Below, piece by piece: positions 7,534 through 15,511 of a DNA stretch of 44,633 nt (positions are counted from its first letter, which is position 1; each line of letters starts with the position of its first letter). The DNA comes from Sphingobium sp. (GTDB taxonomy: Bacteria > Pseudomonadota > Alphaproteobacteria > Sphingomonadales > Sphingomonadaceae): NCBI GenBank assembly GCA_030148625.1, contig JASBTC010000453.1, positions 1 through 44,633 of the forward strand, written 5' to 3'. Made by a program: the position numbers and the translations under genes. The notes under the pieces are model-generated. The model ran no database searches. It was not told the DNA's origin and saw nothing but the letters and a program-made list of their open reading frames with translations.

Positions 7534-9276
7534 CTATTCGGCTGCTTGCAGCGTGGGGGCCGGGGCATCCTGCCATGTCTCGGCGATGCGCTTCTCCAGC
7601 TCGTCGGCGAAGATCTGGTTCCTGGCGGTGATCTTCTTCGAGCGGGTGAGCAGGCTGTTGTAACCGAACATCGCCGGGATCGCGACGATGAGGCCGGCGA
7701 CCGTCGCGAGCAGCGCGGCGGCAATGCCCGGCGCGATCGCGTTGATATTGACCTCACCCGCCGCCGCCACGCTGGCGAAGGTGATCATGACGCCGAGCAC
7801 GGTACCGGCCAGGCCGATGAACGGGCCGCCCGAAATCGAGTTGGTCAGGAGCCCCATGCGTTCCTGCAGCCTTTGCGCTTCGAGCACCTGGGCGGCGTCG
7901 AGCGCGGAGCGGATCGCCGCGATCGACTGGGCACGGATCGCGAAGCGGCTGCCGGTGGCGCGGCCTTCCTTCAACCGATCGCCAAGCTCGCGCCGTCCGA
8001 TCTGGTAGAGATGGCCGAGCGAGGATTCCGCGGCATCGGGCCCAGGATCGAAGGCCGGCAGCCCGTCATGATCGCCCGAGCGCCGCGCCTGCTGGCGATA
8101 GCTGTCGAGAAAAGCGTCATTGGCGGTTTCGATCCGCGAGAAGAGCAGATGCTTGGCGAGCATCGTCCAGAGCGCGAGCGCGAACATCACCGCGAGGATC
8201 GCGATCACGATCCAGGCATCGATCGTCAGAGCGCCGAACAATATGCCGATATAACCATGCCCGCTGCCGGTCTCGACCTGCTCGCCGGTGTCGGCCATCG
8301 CCAGCCTCGCGCCCTGCCCTTCCGAGGCGGCGGCAAGCTGGAACGCCGCCTGCGGAAGCGCGCTCCCCGCGACGCGGAATTCGTCGACCTCGCCCGCAAA
8401 GCCCTGGCCGAGCAATGCCGGCCCCGATGGCGCGCCGAGCGCGCCCGTCACTTCGCCGGCGGGCTGGCCGCCAATGTAGAGCCGGGTCTTCCCGCCGTCA
8501 TTGACCAGCGCGACATGCACCCAGCTTCCCTGCGCCAGCGGTGCACCGGCGGAGCGGGCATTGCCCTGGCCGATGAACAATTTGCCGCCTTCGCTGACCA
8601 GGCTGACCGCGCCGGGCAAGGTGAACAGCGTGCCGTCGGCGCCCGGCTTCACCCAGAAGCTGATCGACAGCGGCCCCGAACCGAAAGCCGATACGGGCAA
8701 AGTCACCGGCGCGGCGCCGTCAAGGACCAGGCTGTTGCCGATCAGGCCGCCGGCATTGCGGCCTTCGCCGCCGACGGCGTTGGCGCCGTTGGATGTGGCA
8801 TCCCTGGGCGCGCCTGCGGCGTCGAAATGATAGACGAGGCGATAATCGGGACCGAAAGTGGCGGCGACGTCCTGGCCGGCCTGCGCGGCCTTGTTGCCGT
8901 AATAGGCATAGATCGCCGATGCCTGTCCGGGCTGGAGCCCCTGGACATCGACCCAGATCAGCGCCTGCTGTTCCTGCGGGCTCCATTTCTCGATGTGGAA
9001 TTTGAGCGGCGTGCGATCGTCGCCCGCGACGAAACGCAGGTCCGATCCGTCGGCCTTCACATCGGTGAAGTTGAAATTGCCAGCGTGGAGCCGCACCAGC
9101 ACCGGCGCCCGCGCGATTTCACCCGTAACGCCCGCCGCCGCCAGGTTGAGATTGATCTTGGTGCGATAGGCATAGTCCGCCTCCCACCAGGCGAAGGCGG
9201 GTGTGGAGACGGAGACGGCGGTCGCGGCCAGCAGGAGCCCGGCCACGCCCTTCTTGAAGCGTGCAGATACAGTCAT
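7534..9276 (-). CDS. ExbB/MotA/TolQ proton channel fused to periplasmic DUF2341 and LamG-like domains
   Basis: The protein has 580 residues where plain ExbB has about 240. It begins with a signal peptide ending PAFAWW. Next come a DUF2341-type domain (about 35-150, with LRFVAGDDRTPLKFHIEKW and YAYYGNKAA) and a concanavalin/LamG-like jelly roll (about 155-320, with LVYHFDAAG, SFWVKPGADGTLF and RLYIGGQPAGEV). A membrane helix (about 350-372) leads to the ExbB core, whose two helices (about 485-505 and 520-550) contain GPFIGLAGTVLGVMITF and APGIAAALLATVAGLIVAIP. It should form the proton channel with ExbD while presenting a large ligand-binding-like domain to the periplasm. It starts 4 bases after the TpsB stop. 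DUF2341-ExbB fusions are known in Gram-negative genomes, but the function of the extra part is not settled. Confidence 0.9.
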   Translation of the reverse strand: MTVSARFKKGVAGLLLAATAVSVSTPAFAWWEADYAYRTKINLNLAAAGVTGEIARAPVLVRLHAGNFNFTDVKADGSDLRFVAGDDRTPLKFHIEKWSPQEQQALIWVDVQGLQPGQASAIYAYYGNKAAQAGQDVAATFGPDYRLVYHFDAAGAPRDATSNGANAVGGEGRNAGGLIGNSLVLDGAAPVTLPVSAFGSGPLSISFWVKPGADGTLFTLPGAVSLVSEGGKLFIGQGNARSAGAPLAQGSWVHVALVNDGGKTRLYIGGQPAGEVTGALGAPSGPALLGQGFAGEVDEFRVAGSALPQAAFQLAAASEGQGARLAMADTGEQVETGSGHGYIGILFGALTIDAWIVIAILAVMFALALWTMLAKHLLFSRIETANDAFLDSYRQQARRSGDHDGLPAFDPGPDAAESSLGHLYQIGRRELGDRLKEGRATGSRFAIRAQSIAAIRSALDAAQVLEAQRLQERMGLLTNSISGGPFIGLAGTVLGVMITFASVAAAGEVNINAIAPGIAAALLATVAGLIVAIPAMFGYNSLLTRSKKITARNQIFADELEKRIAETWQDAPAPTLQAAE

Positions 9277-9279
9277 GAC

Positions 9280-10896
9280 CTAAAATTCCCCCTGGATGCG
9301 AAAACGGGCGAAGATGTCTCCGGACCGAGATTCCGGTCCGGAAATCAGCGGCGTGCCCAGATCGAGAACGCCGGTGAAATGCTTGAAGAGCTTGACCCGG
9401 CCGCCAAGGCCGGCGCTCGCCATGAAATGTTCGCGCTTCTGGCCCGAGAGCGGATCATGGATGCCGGTGAAGCCGGAATCGGCGAAGGCATGCAGGCGCA
9501 GTTCGCCGAGCACACCCTTGCCGAACAGCGCCGAAAGGTCGGGCGTGCGGATCTCGGTCTGATAGGCGAAGCCGTAATCGCCCAGCGCCTCGGATTCATA
9601 ATAGCCGCGCACGCTCGACATGCCGCCAAGGCTGAAGCCCTCGTTCGAGATGAGCGGATCGGGCGACCATTGCGCCGTCAGGCGCGCATTGACCTGGATG
9701 TCCTGCGCGGTGTCCTGCGTGGTCTCGGCATCGAGCTTGAGCACGATGAAGCTCGGGCGGGCATTGTAGCGTTTAGCGTCGAATTGCTGCCAGCCATTGC
9801 CGAGGCCCCTCAGCCCGAACACGCCCGAAGCGGTGATGCTGGTCTGGCCGCGCTCACCCGACCAGTCGCCGCGCCATGACGCGGTGACGGGGAAATATTC
9901 GATCGGTGCCGACGCGCGGTCGGCACCGAGCAGCACGTCTTCCTTGAAGTCCTTCCAGTCGAAACCCAGCGTCAGCGAGTGGTAGAAACCCTCACCGCTG
10001 CCGAGCGACTGGATGAGCCGGGCGCCGACCATATTGCCCTTGCCGACGACGCTGGTGCCACCGACCACGGCGATGTCGCTGTTCGAATGGACGCCATAGA
10101 GCAGGAACTGGCTGCCGGTGCCGAGGCGCATCAGATAATTGCCGGAAAAGACGGTGCCATCGCCGGTGCGGCGGGGTGCGGTCTGCGCCGAAAGCGACAG
10201 GCTGTCGCCGCGCCCCCACATATCGTCATAGCGGAGGGTCGCCGAAGCACGCAGGTCGGTGGTCGCCGACGAACTGAAATTGTTGAGTTCGGCCGAGGCG
10301 TGGAATGGCGACGTCTCCTCCACCTTCAGCACCACATCGAGCGTGGCCGGCGCGGTCCCCGCGCGCAGTTCGGGCGTCACCCGCCGGCTCGGCTTCTGGT
10401 TCAGGGCCATGACGTCGCGCTGAAAGGCCGGCAGGTTCGGCGCCTGTCCCGGCGCGACCGACGGCGCCAGCGCGCGTATCGCATCGGGATTGCGCGCACC
10501 CTCGACCAGAAGCTGCCCGACCGCCTGCTGCTGGACCTCCAGTTGCAGGATGCCGCCATCGACCGACTGCTCGGGGACGAACACGGAGACGGCGACATAG
10601 CCGGCGTCCTCGAACGCCTTTTGCAGGGACGCCCGCGCACTTTCGACATCGGCTTCGGTGCGTCCCGGCCCCATATGCGGATAGACCGCGCGCTCCACGA
10701 CCTCAGGCTTCAGGACGGTGTTCCCCTTCACCTGAAAGGCTCGGATGTCGAAGGTCGCGGGCGCCTGGGCCGGGCCGGCGGCGGGCGGCTGCACGGCCTG
10801 CGCGAAAGCGGGCGTCCCCGTCACACCCGACACCAGTCCGAGCATGGCCAGGCTGCGCGAAATGCGCCGGTGATCTCGTTCGAACCTCAAACCCAT
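9280..10896 (-). CDS. TpsB outer-membrane transporter (ShlB/FhaC/HecB family)
   Basis: From ATG 10896 the product is 538 residues with a signal peptide ending PAFAQA; an in-frame ATG at 11031 would add 45 residues that do not look like a leader. Two POTRA domains follow: POTRA_2-like with FDIRAFQVKGNTVLKPEVVE at about 48-120, then a ShlB-type POTRA around GQLLVEGARNPDAIRAL. A 16-strand barrel comes next, containing SNEGFSLGGMSSVRGYYESE, a typical VRGY/F motif region that corresponds to the inward loop L6 of Omp85 proteins. The C-terminus is FRIQGEF, ending in Phe. It should recognise and export the TPS domain of the exoprotein encoded at the far end of this operon. It is the first gene of the leftward operon. 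Confidence 0.9.
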   Translation of the reverse strand: MGLRFERDHRRISRSLAMLGLVSGVTGTPAFAQAVQPPAAGPAQAPATFDIRAFQVKGNTVLKPEVVERAVYPHMGPGRTEADVESARASLQKAFEDAGYVAVSVFVPEQSVDGGILQLEVQQQAVGQLLVEGARNPDAIRALAPSVAPGQAPNLPAFQRDVMALNQKPSRRVTPELRAGTAPATLDVVLKVEETSPFHASAELNNFSSSATTDLRASATLRYDDMWGRGDSLSLSAQTAPRRTGDGTVFSGNYLMRLGTGSQFLLYGVHSNSDIAVVGGTSVVGKGNMVGARLIQSLGSGEGFYHSLTLGFDWKDFKEDVLLGADRASAPIEYFPVTASWRGDWSGERGQTSITASGVFGLRGLGNGWQQFDAKRYNARPSFIVLKLDAETTQDTAQDIQVNARLTAQWSPDPLISNEGFSLGGMSSVRGYYESEALGDYGFAYQTEIRTPDLSALFGKGVLGELRLHAFADSGFTGIHDPLSGQKREHFMASAGLGGRVKLFKHFTGVLDLGTPLISGPESRSGDIFARFRIQGEF

Positions 10897-11269
10897 ACCC
10901 CCTGCCGTATGCGCCGCCGCAGCACGAAGGCCGGACGGCGAACGATCAATGTCGTCGCGAGTGGGCGCTTGATGATTCGATGCTGCAACGCAGCGCCCAA
11001 TTGACGCCGGGCTCTTAGGACTCGATCTCAATGATCCTCAAGCACAAATCAGGACAGTGCGTGTTTCGTCCAACTTCGTCATGATACTATGTAAGTTGTG
11101 TTACACATGATCGCGATATATGATCATCTTACATGCTGCGTGATTCGGATTGAAATCGACATTCATGTTTGAGAATTCATCAGCATTTCTATCAAACAAC
11201 AAAAATATCGTCCTGACCATTGACCAGAACGTCGATTCAACATTACACGCTTCGGGTGTGGAAGCGGAT
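10897..11269. promoter_or_regulatory. Intergenic region upstream of the tpsB-ton-tpsA operon
   Basis: This 373-base stretch has no convincing gene. It lies between the TpsB start and the stop of the AraC-type regulator. From about 11040 to 11240 it is markedly AT-richer than its surroundings, as expected for promoter DNA. It must contain the leftward operon promoter unless the longer TpsB start is used. I could not assign -35/-10 boxes or an ECF-type promoter with confidence. Confidence 0.5.
11107..11127. promoter_or_regulatory. Inverted repeat, candidate operator
   Basis: ATGATC (11107-11112) and GATCAT (11122-11127) form a perfect 6-base inverted repeat around a 9-base AT-rich spacer. It sits in the AT-rich intergenic stretch before the TpsB operon. 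The spacing would fit a dimeric regulator, but a chance match is possible and no protein can be assigned. Confidence 0.25.
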
Positions 11270-12232
11270 CTATTCGTGCGACAGGCGAAATGCCCGTGTG
11301 CGCGTCTGGCTCGGCGTTTCTCCAAAGCGGCGTTGATAGGCCCGGTTCAGCATCCCCGATGCGCCGAAGCCCGCGGCCAGCGACAGCTCGCTGATCGAAC
11401 GGCTCTCCTTCGCGCTTTCGAGGCGCGACCGCACCCATTCGAGGCGGATCTGCTGGACGAGCTGGGTGACGGTGACGCCGAGACAGGTGCGGAAATTGCG
11501 GCGCAGCGTGCCGACGGTCACCCCCGCGACGGGCGCGAGCTCATGGACCGACCAGCCACGATGCGGATCGGTTCGGATATGGTCGACGGCGCGCTGAACC
11601 GATCGGGCCAGGGGGAAAAGCGTTTCGACATGGCTATCGGCGCGCAGCGCGGCGACAAGACTCGCGAGGGTGCGCTTCTCCGTGCGCATCTCGTCGATGG
11701 CTATCCGGTCGATACGGCGTCCGACAAGATCTTGGTGCGGCTGGAGCGCGCCGATATTCCCGGCCATATCGGCGGACCAGTCAAAGACATGGTCGATGAT
11801 CGCGAGGCGTCGCGGCGCACCCAAGGCGCGCGACGCTTCGGCCTGGATCGACGCGCGCGGCAAATGGAGCAGCATGGCGGAGGAACCCGCCGCCCAGACG
11901 CAGGTGATCCTGCTTCCCGACGCAACCAGCAGCGCCGCCCCAACGGCAAGCGTGACGCTTTCGCCTTCACCCACCACAACGGTTTCGCCGGCGACGGGGA
12001 CGACGACATGCACCATCGTTTCCGTCGACATGATCGAGATCGCGCGCTGCCGCGGAAAAGTGCGATAATCGAAGTCGAGCCGACCGACCCGAAAGCGCTG
12101 ACGCAGGATCGCGGGCCGCGCGCCGGCGCGATCCGACGCGGCCTGCCGCCGCGGACCTGGTGCCCGCGCGGCAGCCGGAGCCGTGGACCCGGCGCTTTCG
12201 GAAAGAATCATATTGGCCAACATGCGGTTCAT
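11270..12232 (-). CDS. AraC-family transcriptional regulator
   Basis: The 320-residue protein has a variable N-terminal sensor region resembling the AraC-binding-like domain of XylS-type activators (about 45-190). The C-terminal pair of helix-turn-helices spans about 215-315. The second contains the AraC signature SISELSLAAGFGASGMLNRAY followed by RRFGETPSQTRTR (F/Y-R...G-x-x-P pattern). The first is WSVHELAPVAGVTVGTLRRN. It is transcribed away from the rightward signalling genes and reads toward the TpsB promoter region, lying between the two halves of the secretion/signalling locus. It probably regulates one or both halves, but no effector can be inferred. A second in-frame ATG lies three codons in. 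Confidence 0.85.
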   Translation of the reverse strand: MNRMLANMILSESAGSTAPAAARAPGPRRQAASDRAGARPAILRQRFRVGRLDFDYRTFPRQRAISIMSTETMVHVVVPVAGETVVVGEGESVTLAVGAALLVASGSRITCVWAAGSSAMLLHLPRASIQAEASRALGAPRRLAIIDHVFDWSADMAGNIGALQPHQDLVGRRIDRIAIDEMRTEKRTLASLVAALRADSHVETLFPLARSVQRAVDHIRTDPHRGWSVHELAPVAGVTVGTLRRNFRTCLGVTVTQLVQQIRLEWVRSRLESAKESRSISELSLAAGFGASGMLNRAYQRRFGETPSQTRTRAFRLSHE

Positions 12233-12419
12233 CGTCCTGCTTCTCGACTTGAAGACCGATGTCGCGAGATCGAACGAAACAGTTTTTTCGCGTCAGGCGA
12301 TTTTTCCGCCGCGCACGGCGCATCGGGCGCGGCGACGCACGGCTTCGATTGTCATCAAGACGCGACAATCGCGTTCTACGGGACCTACATTTTGATGACG
12401 GAGGAGTGACGTCGCCGCA

Positions 12420-13076
12420 ATGGATCAGGAGTCGCCAACACGGCTGATCAGCGGAGCCCTCTCGCTTTCCCTGCATCTTGTCGCGGGTTTTGCGCTGCTG
12501 ATGGCGTGGAACGAAAGCCGGGCGCTGCGTAACCATTCGAGCGGCAACAGCGGCGGCGTACTGGTCGTCGAGTTGATTCCGCTCGATCATGAAAGCGGCG
12601 CGGGCACGCCCGAGATCATGCCCGACGACGGCGCTTCCGAACCGATCGCGGCCCCGCATCCTCCGGCCAGGCCCGGCAGCGACCGGCAGGCCGAGCCGAG
12701 CAGGCAGGCGGCGAAGCCGGCATCGAACGCAAACCGCCCGGCAGTCGCATTGCAGGATCAGGCCCGCGAAATGGCGGAACTGCCCAGCACCGAGCTTCTC
12801 GCCTATCGCCAGCGCCTCGAAACCCATCTCGCGCGCTACCGCATCTATCCGCAGCGCGCACGCGAGGCGGGGCGCGAGGGCGTCGTGATGCTGCATTTCG
12901 TGATGACCCATGACGGCATGGTGCTCAATGCCTGGGTCGGCGAAAGCTCGGGCATTGCCGATATCGATCGGGAAGCCGTCGCCGCGGTCATGCGTGCGCA
13001 ACCGCTGCCTGCCTTTCCCCAGGGCTGGCCGGGACAGCTCAACGTCAGCCTGCCCGTCACCTTCCGGCTCGGATGA
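12420..13076 (+). CDS. Second TonB-family protein
   Basis: The 218-residue protein has a membrane helix at about residues 10-30 (ISGALSLSLHLVAGFALLMA), a short Pro/Ala-rich linker and a C-terminal TonB_C domain (about 125-217) with ARYRIYPQRAREAGREGVV, AWVGESSGIADIDREAVAAV and ending SLPVTFRLG. This is closer to canonical TonB (YP..A...G.eG.v...) than the homologue at 6373-7086. A GGAGGAG site at about 12400-12406 is the only visible ribosome site, with a long 13-base spacer. Its stop overlaps the next gene's start (ATGA). It opens the rightward four-gene signalling operon. Confidence 0.88.
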   Translation: MDQESPTRLISGALSLSLHLVAGFALLMAWNESRALRNHSSGNSGGVLVVELIPLDHESGAGTPEIMPDDGASEPIAAPHPPARPGSDRQAEPSRQAAKPASNANRPAVALQDQAREMAELPSTELLAYRQRLETHLARYRIYPQRAREAGREGVVMLHFVMTHDGMVLNAWVGESSGIADIDREAVAAVMRAQPLPAFPQGWPGQLNVSLPVTFRLG

Positions 13077-13870
13077 AGGCGATTGGACGTCATCCGCACC
13101 TATGCCGACGCCGTGGCCGGATATTGGCCCTGCTGGCGTTCGGCCTTTGCGCCATTGGCCCGTGTCCGATCGGCGTATCCGGCGCCGCCCGCGCGCAATC
13201 GGCCCCCGCCCCCGACGAGCGGCATTATGCGATACAGGCACAGCCCGTCGCGCGCGCATTGGCGCAGTTCGCGACGGTCAGCGGCGTGAACATCCTGTAT
13301 CCGCAGAGCCTGGCGGGAGACCATCGCTCGACGCCGGTGAACGGCGTGTTCACCGCGCCGCTCGCCCTGCGTCGGCTGCTGCAGGGGACAGGACTCACCG
13401 CGCGTTTCACCAGTCCCAGATCGGCGATCATCTTCGTCGCGGGATCGCAACCGCCGCCGCAAGCCGCCCCGTCGGGCAGCACGGAAAGGCCTTCGCTGCG
13501 CCTCGACATGGCCGAAGTCCGCGCACCGCTCATCGTCGGCGGCCCCGACCGCAGGGCGCTCAATCAATATGCGCTTGCCGTCCAGGCCGAGATCATGGCG
13601 CTGCTGAAAAAGGACGGCGCCTATGAAGGTCGGACCTTCCGGATCGAGATCGCGATCGCGATCGACCGGCGGGGACGGATAGCGGAGGTGACGCTGCCCC
13701 GCCCCAGCGGCGAGCGCGCATGGGACGATCGCATCCACGGGCTCCTGATCGGGCAGGTCATCGGCCACCCGCCCCCGGACGGGCTGAACCAGGTCATGCG
13801 CTTCGAAATCGAGACCGATCGCCTTGCCGGCCGATCGGCGACACGCGGCGGCGGAACGCCCCGCCGATGA
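13073..13870 (+). CDS. Stand-alone STN domain protein with TonB_C-like C-terminus (signal receptor-like, VreA-type)
   Basis: The 265-residue protein has an Arg-rich start, a hydrophobic export signal (about 15-40) ending ARAQ, then an STN (secretin/TonB short N-terminal) domain, about 50-115: RHYAIQAQPVARALAQFATV, VNILYPQSLAGD and RRLLQGTGLTARF. STN domains normally sit at the front of transducing TonB-dependent receptors and contact FecR-type proteins. Here no plug or barrel follows. The C-terminal part (about 170-255) instead resembles TonB_C (FRIEIAIAIDRRGRIAEVTL; compare the TonB at 6373-7086). It overlaps the sigma-factor start by ATGA. The layout matches what I recall of VreA in the P. 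aeruginosa PUMA3 system: a small receptor-like protein without a barrel. Confidence 0.8.
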   Translation: MKAIGRHPHLCRRRGRILALLAFGLCAIGPCPIGVSGAARAQSAPAPDERHYAIQAQPVARALAQFATVSGVNILYPQSLAGDHRSTPVNGVFTAPLALRRLLQGTGLTARFTSPRSAIIFVAGSQPPPQAAPSGSTERPSLRLDMAEVRAPLIVGGPDRRALNQYALAVQAEIMALLKKDGAYEGRTFRIEIAIAIDRRGRIAEVTLPRPSGERAWDDRIHGLLIGQVIGHPPPDGLNQVMRFEIETDRLAGRSATRGGGTPRR

Positions 13871-14409
13871 GTGCGACCCGCGCCGACCTCAGATCCTCGC
13901 TCGTCGCCCGCTACACGCAATTGCGCGACCGGCTTGCCGCGCGGCTCGGATCGCAGGATCTCGCCGGCGAGGCACTGCACGAGACATGGCTGAAGCTGAA
14001 CGAGGTCAATGACCAGGCGCCGGTCGCCGACCCGGAGGCCTATATCTATCGCGCCGCGATCAACATGGCGTCGACCATGGCGGCCACCCGGCGACGCGTG
14101 CTGGGCGGGCAAGAGATCGACGATATTCTGGGCGTGGCGGACGATGCCCCCAACCCCGAACAGATCGCGATCGCGAAGAGCGAACTGGCCCTGATATGGC
14201 ATGTGATGAACGAACTGACGCCGCGCCAGCGTCACGTCTTCATCGAGAGCTTTACCGGGACGATGAGCCATAGCGAGCTGGCCGACCATCACAGGGTGAG
14301 CGTGCGGATGATCCAGATCGACCTGCGCAACGCTATCCTGCACTGCGCGCGCCGCACGAGACGAAAAAACCCTTTCGCTCAACGCGCCGCCCGCGTGTCT
14401 ACACGATAG
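13867..14409 (+). CDS. ECF sigma factor (FecI-like)
   Basis: Starting at the ATG that overlaps the upstream stop, the product is 180 residues, normal for an iron-starvation-type ECF sigma factor. Region 2 is visible at about 10-80 (LAGEALHETWLKLNE, DPEAYIYRAAINMA) and region 4 at about 115-165 (LTPRQRHVFIESFTGTMSHSE and LADHHRVSVRMIQIDLRNA), the latter a helix-turn-helix for -35 recognition. The next gene is a FecR-type protein, so activity is expected to be controlled by that membrane protein and by the STN protein upstream. Likely targets are the adjacent TpsB-Ton-TpsA genes, by analogy with VreI; this is inference. Confidence 0.9.
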   Translation: MSATRADLRSSLVARYTQLRDRLAARLGSQDLAGEALHETWLKLNEVNDQAPVADPEAYIYRAAINMASTMAATRRRVLGGQEIDDILGVADDAPNPEQIAIAKSELALIWHVMNELTPRQRHVFIESFTGTMSHSELADHHRVSVRMIQIDLRNAILHCARRTRRKNPFAQRAARVSTR

Positions 14410-14473
14410 AAAGGAAGACTCGATTGGGGATGCCGATAGCAATGCACGCCGACGACCGGGACGATATCCGTCC

Positions 14474-15412
14474 ATGACCGCGGCGCGGGCCCGGAACGAT
14501 GATCTCGATGAGCTCTTCATCGAGGCGGCGGATTGGCTGGTCTGCCTGACTTCGGGGGAAGCCACCGAGGACGATGCCGCACGCCTGGTCCAATGGCGTG
14601 CGACCAGCCCGGCGCATGAGGCGGCGTTCCGCGAAGTTGCGGGCGTGCGCGACTATGCGCGCATTGCCCGCACCACCCGCAAACCGCCGGCGGTCAGCCG
14701 CCGTGCGGTGCTCGCCGGCAGCGCCGGCATGACGCTCACCCTGGCGGCGCTGGGCATCGCACGCCCGCCGCTCGGCCTGTGGCCTTCCTATGCGGAACTG
14801 ACGGCGGATCATCGCACCGCGGTCGGCGAGCGCTTTGCCTTTGCGCCGGCCGCCGGCGTCAAGGTGGAGATGAATTCGCGCACCGCCATCTCGCTGATCG
14901 ACGGCAAAGCGGGGATCAGCCTGATCAGTGGCGAGGCGTTCGTCACCGCGTCGAAACTGGGCCGGCCGTTCCGGATCGAAGCCGGCCGCCTCCGCGCCGC
15001 GACGGGCAACGCGCAATTCAACGTCCGGACGCTGACGAACGGCGTGCGCCTCGCCTGCGTTTCGGGCACGATCGCGTGCACGGCGGGTGGAACATCGATG
15101 CTGCTGCGCGCCAATGACCAGATCACGCTGGCATCCGATGGCGACGTCCGCCGCACGCGCGTCGATGGCCGCAGCGCGACCGCCTGGCGCGCCGGGCTGC
15201 TGGTTTTCGAGGGCGCACCGCTCACCGAAGTGGTCGACCAGATCAACCTCTATCGGTCGGGCCGGATTGTCCTCACCGATGCATCGATCGGCTCGCTGCC
15301 GGTCAACGCCGTCTTCCACACCAACCGCATCGACGACGCAGTGTCGCAGATCGAACAGCTTCTCGACCTGCGCGTCCGGCGTCTTGCCGGCGGCGTCGTG
15401 CTGATGAGCTGA
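14474..15412 (+). CDS. FecR-family anti-sigma factor / sigma regulator
   Basis: The 312-residue protein has a DUF4880-like cytoplasmic N-terminus (DDLDELFIEAADWLVCLTSG and ARLVQWRATSPAHEAAFREV), which binds the sigma factor. A single membrane helix follows at about 77-98, preceded by RRAVLAGSAG. The periplasmic FecR domain (about 115-230) contains TAVGERFAFAPAAGVKVEMN and SLISGEAFVTASK. A C-terminal STN-like/DUF4974 domain (about 238-311) contains PLTEVVDQINLYRSGRIVL and DDAVSQIEQLLDLRV. It follows the ECF sigma gene after 64 bases. It should transmit a periplasmic signal from the separate STN protein to the sigma factor. Confidence 0.92.
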   Translation: MTAARARNDDLDELFIEAADWLVCLTSGEATEDDAARLVQWRATSPAHEAAFREVAGVRDYARIARTTRKPPAVSRRAVLAGSAGMTLTLAALGIARPPLGLWPSYAELTADHRTAVGERFAFAPAAGVKVEMNSRTAISLIDGKAGISLISGEAFVTASKLGRPFRIEAGRLRAATGNAQFNVRTLTNGVRLACVSGTIACTAGGTSMLLRANDQITLASDGDVRRTRVDGRSATAWRAGLLVFEGAPLTEVVDQINLYRSGRIVLTDASIGSLPVNAVFHTNRIDDAVSQIEQLLDLRVRRLAGGVVLMS

Positions 15413-15511
15413 CACCCGCCGATCACGGCATCAAGAGCCTCAGCGCAGGCACCACCTGCAAACCGTTCGCCGCTCCAAGCCGTCCGGGTCGTGGAGGGCC
15501 CGCAGATAAAA

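Noticed and set aside
6136..9879. A 1247-codon open frame on the plus strand
   Set aside because: It lies antisense to the clearly recognisable porin, TonB, ExbD, ExbB and TpsB genes. Its translation is Arg/Gly/His-rich with no domain, as expected from GC-rich composition.
11101..11325. A short minus-strand frame in the AT-rich region upstream of the TpsB gene
   Set aside because: Its 3' part overlaps the end of the AraC gene in another frame. The translation shows no features and no ribosome site.
11967..13259. A 430-codon minus-strand open frame
   Set aside because: It covers the second TonB gene and the AraC 5' end in the opposite or shifted frame. Both of those have clear domains.
15413..15511. 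Possible terminator between convergent FecR and Udh genes
   Set aside because: Only a 5-base GCAGG/CCTGC stem was found and no T-tract, which is too weak to claim.
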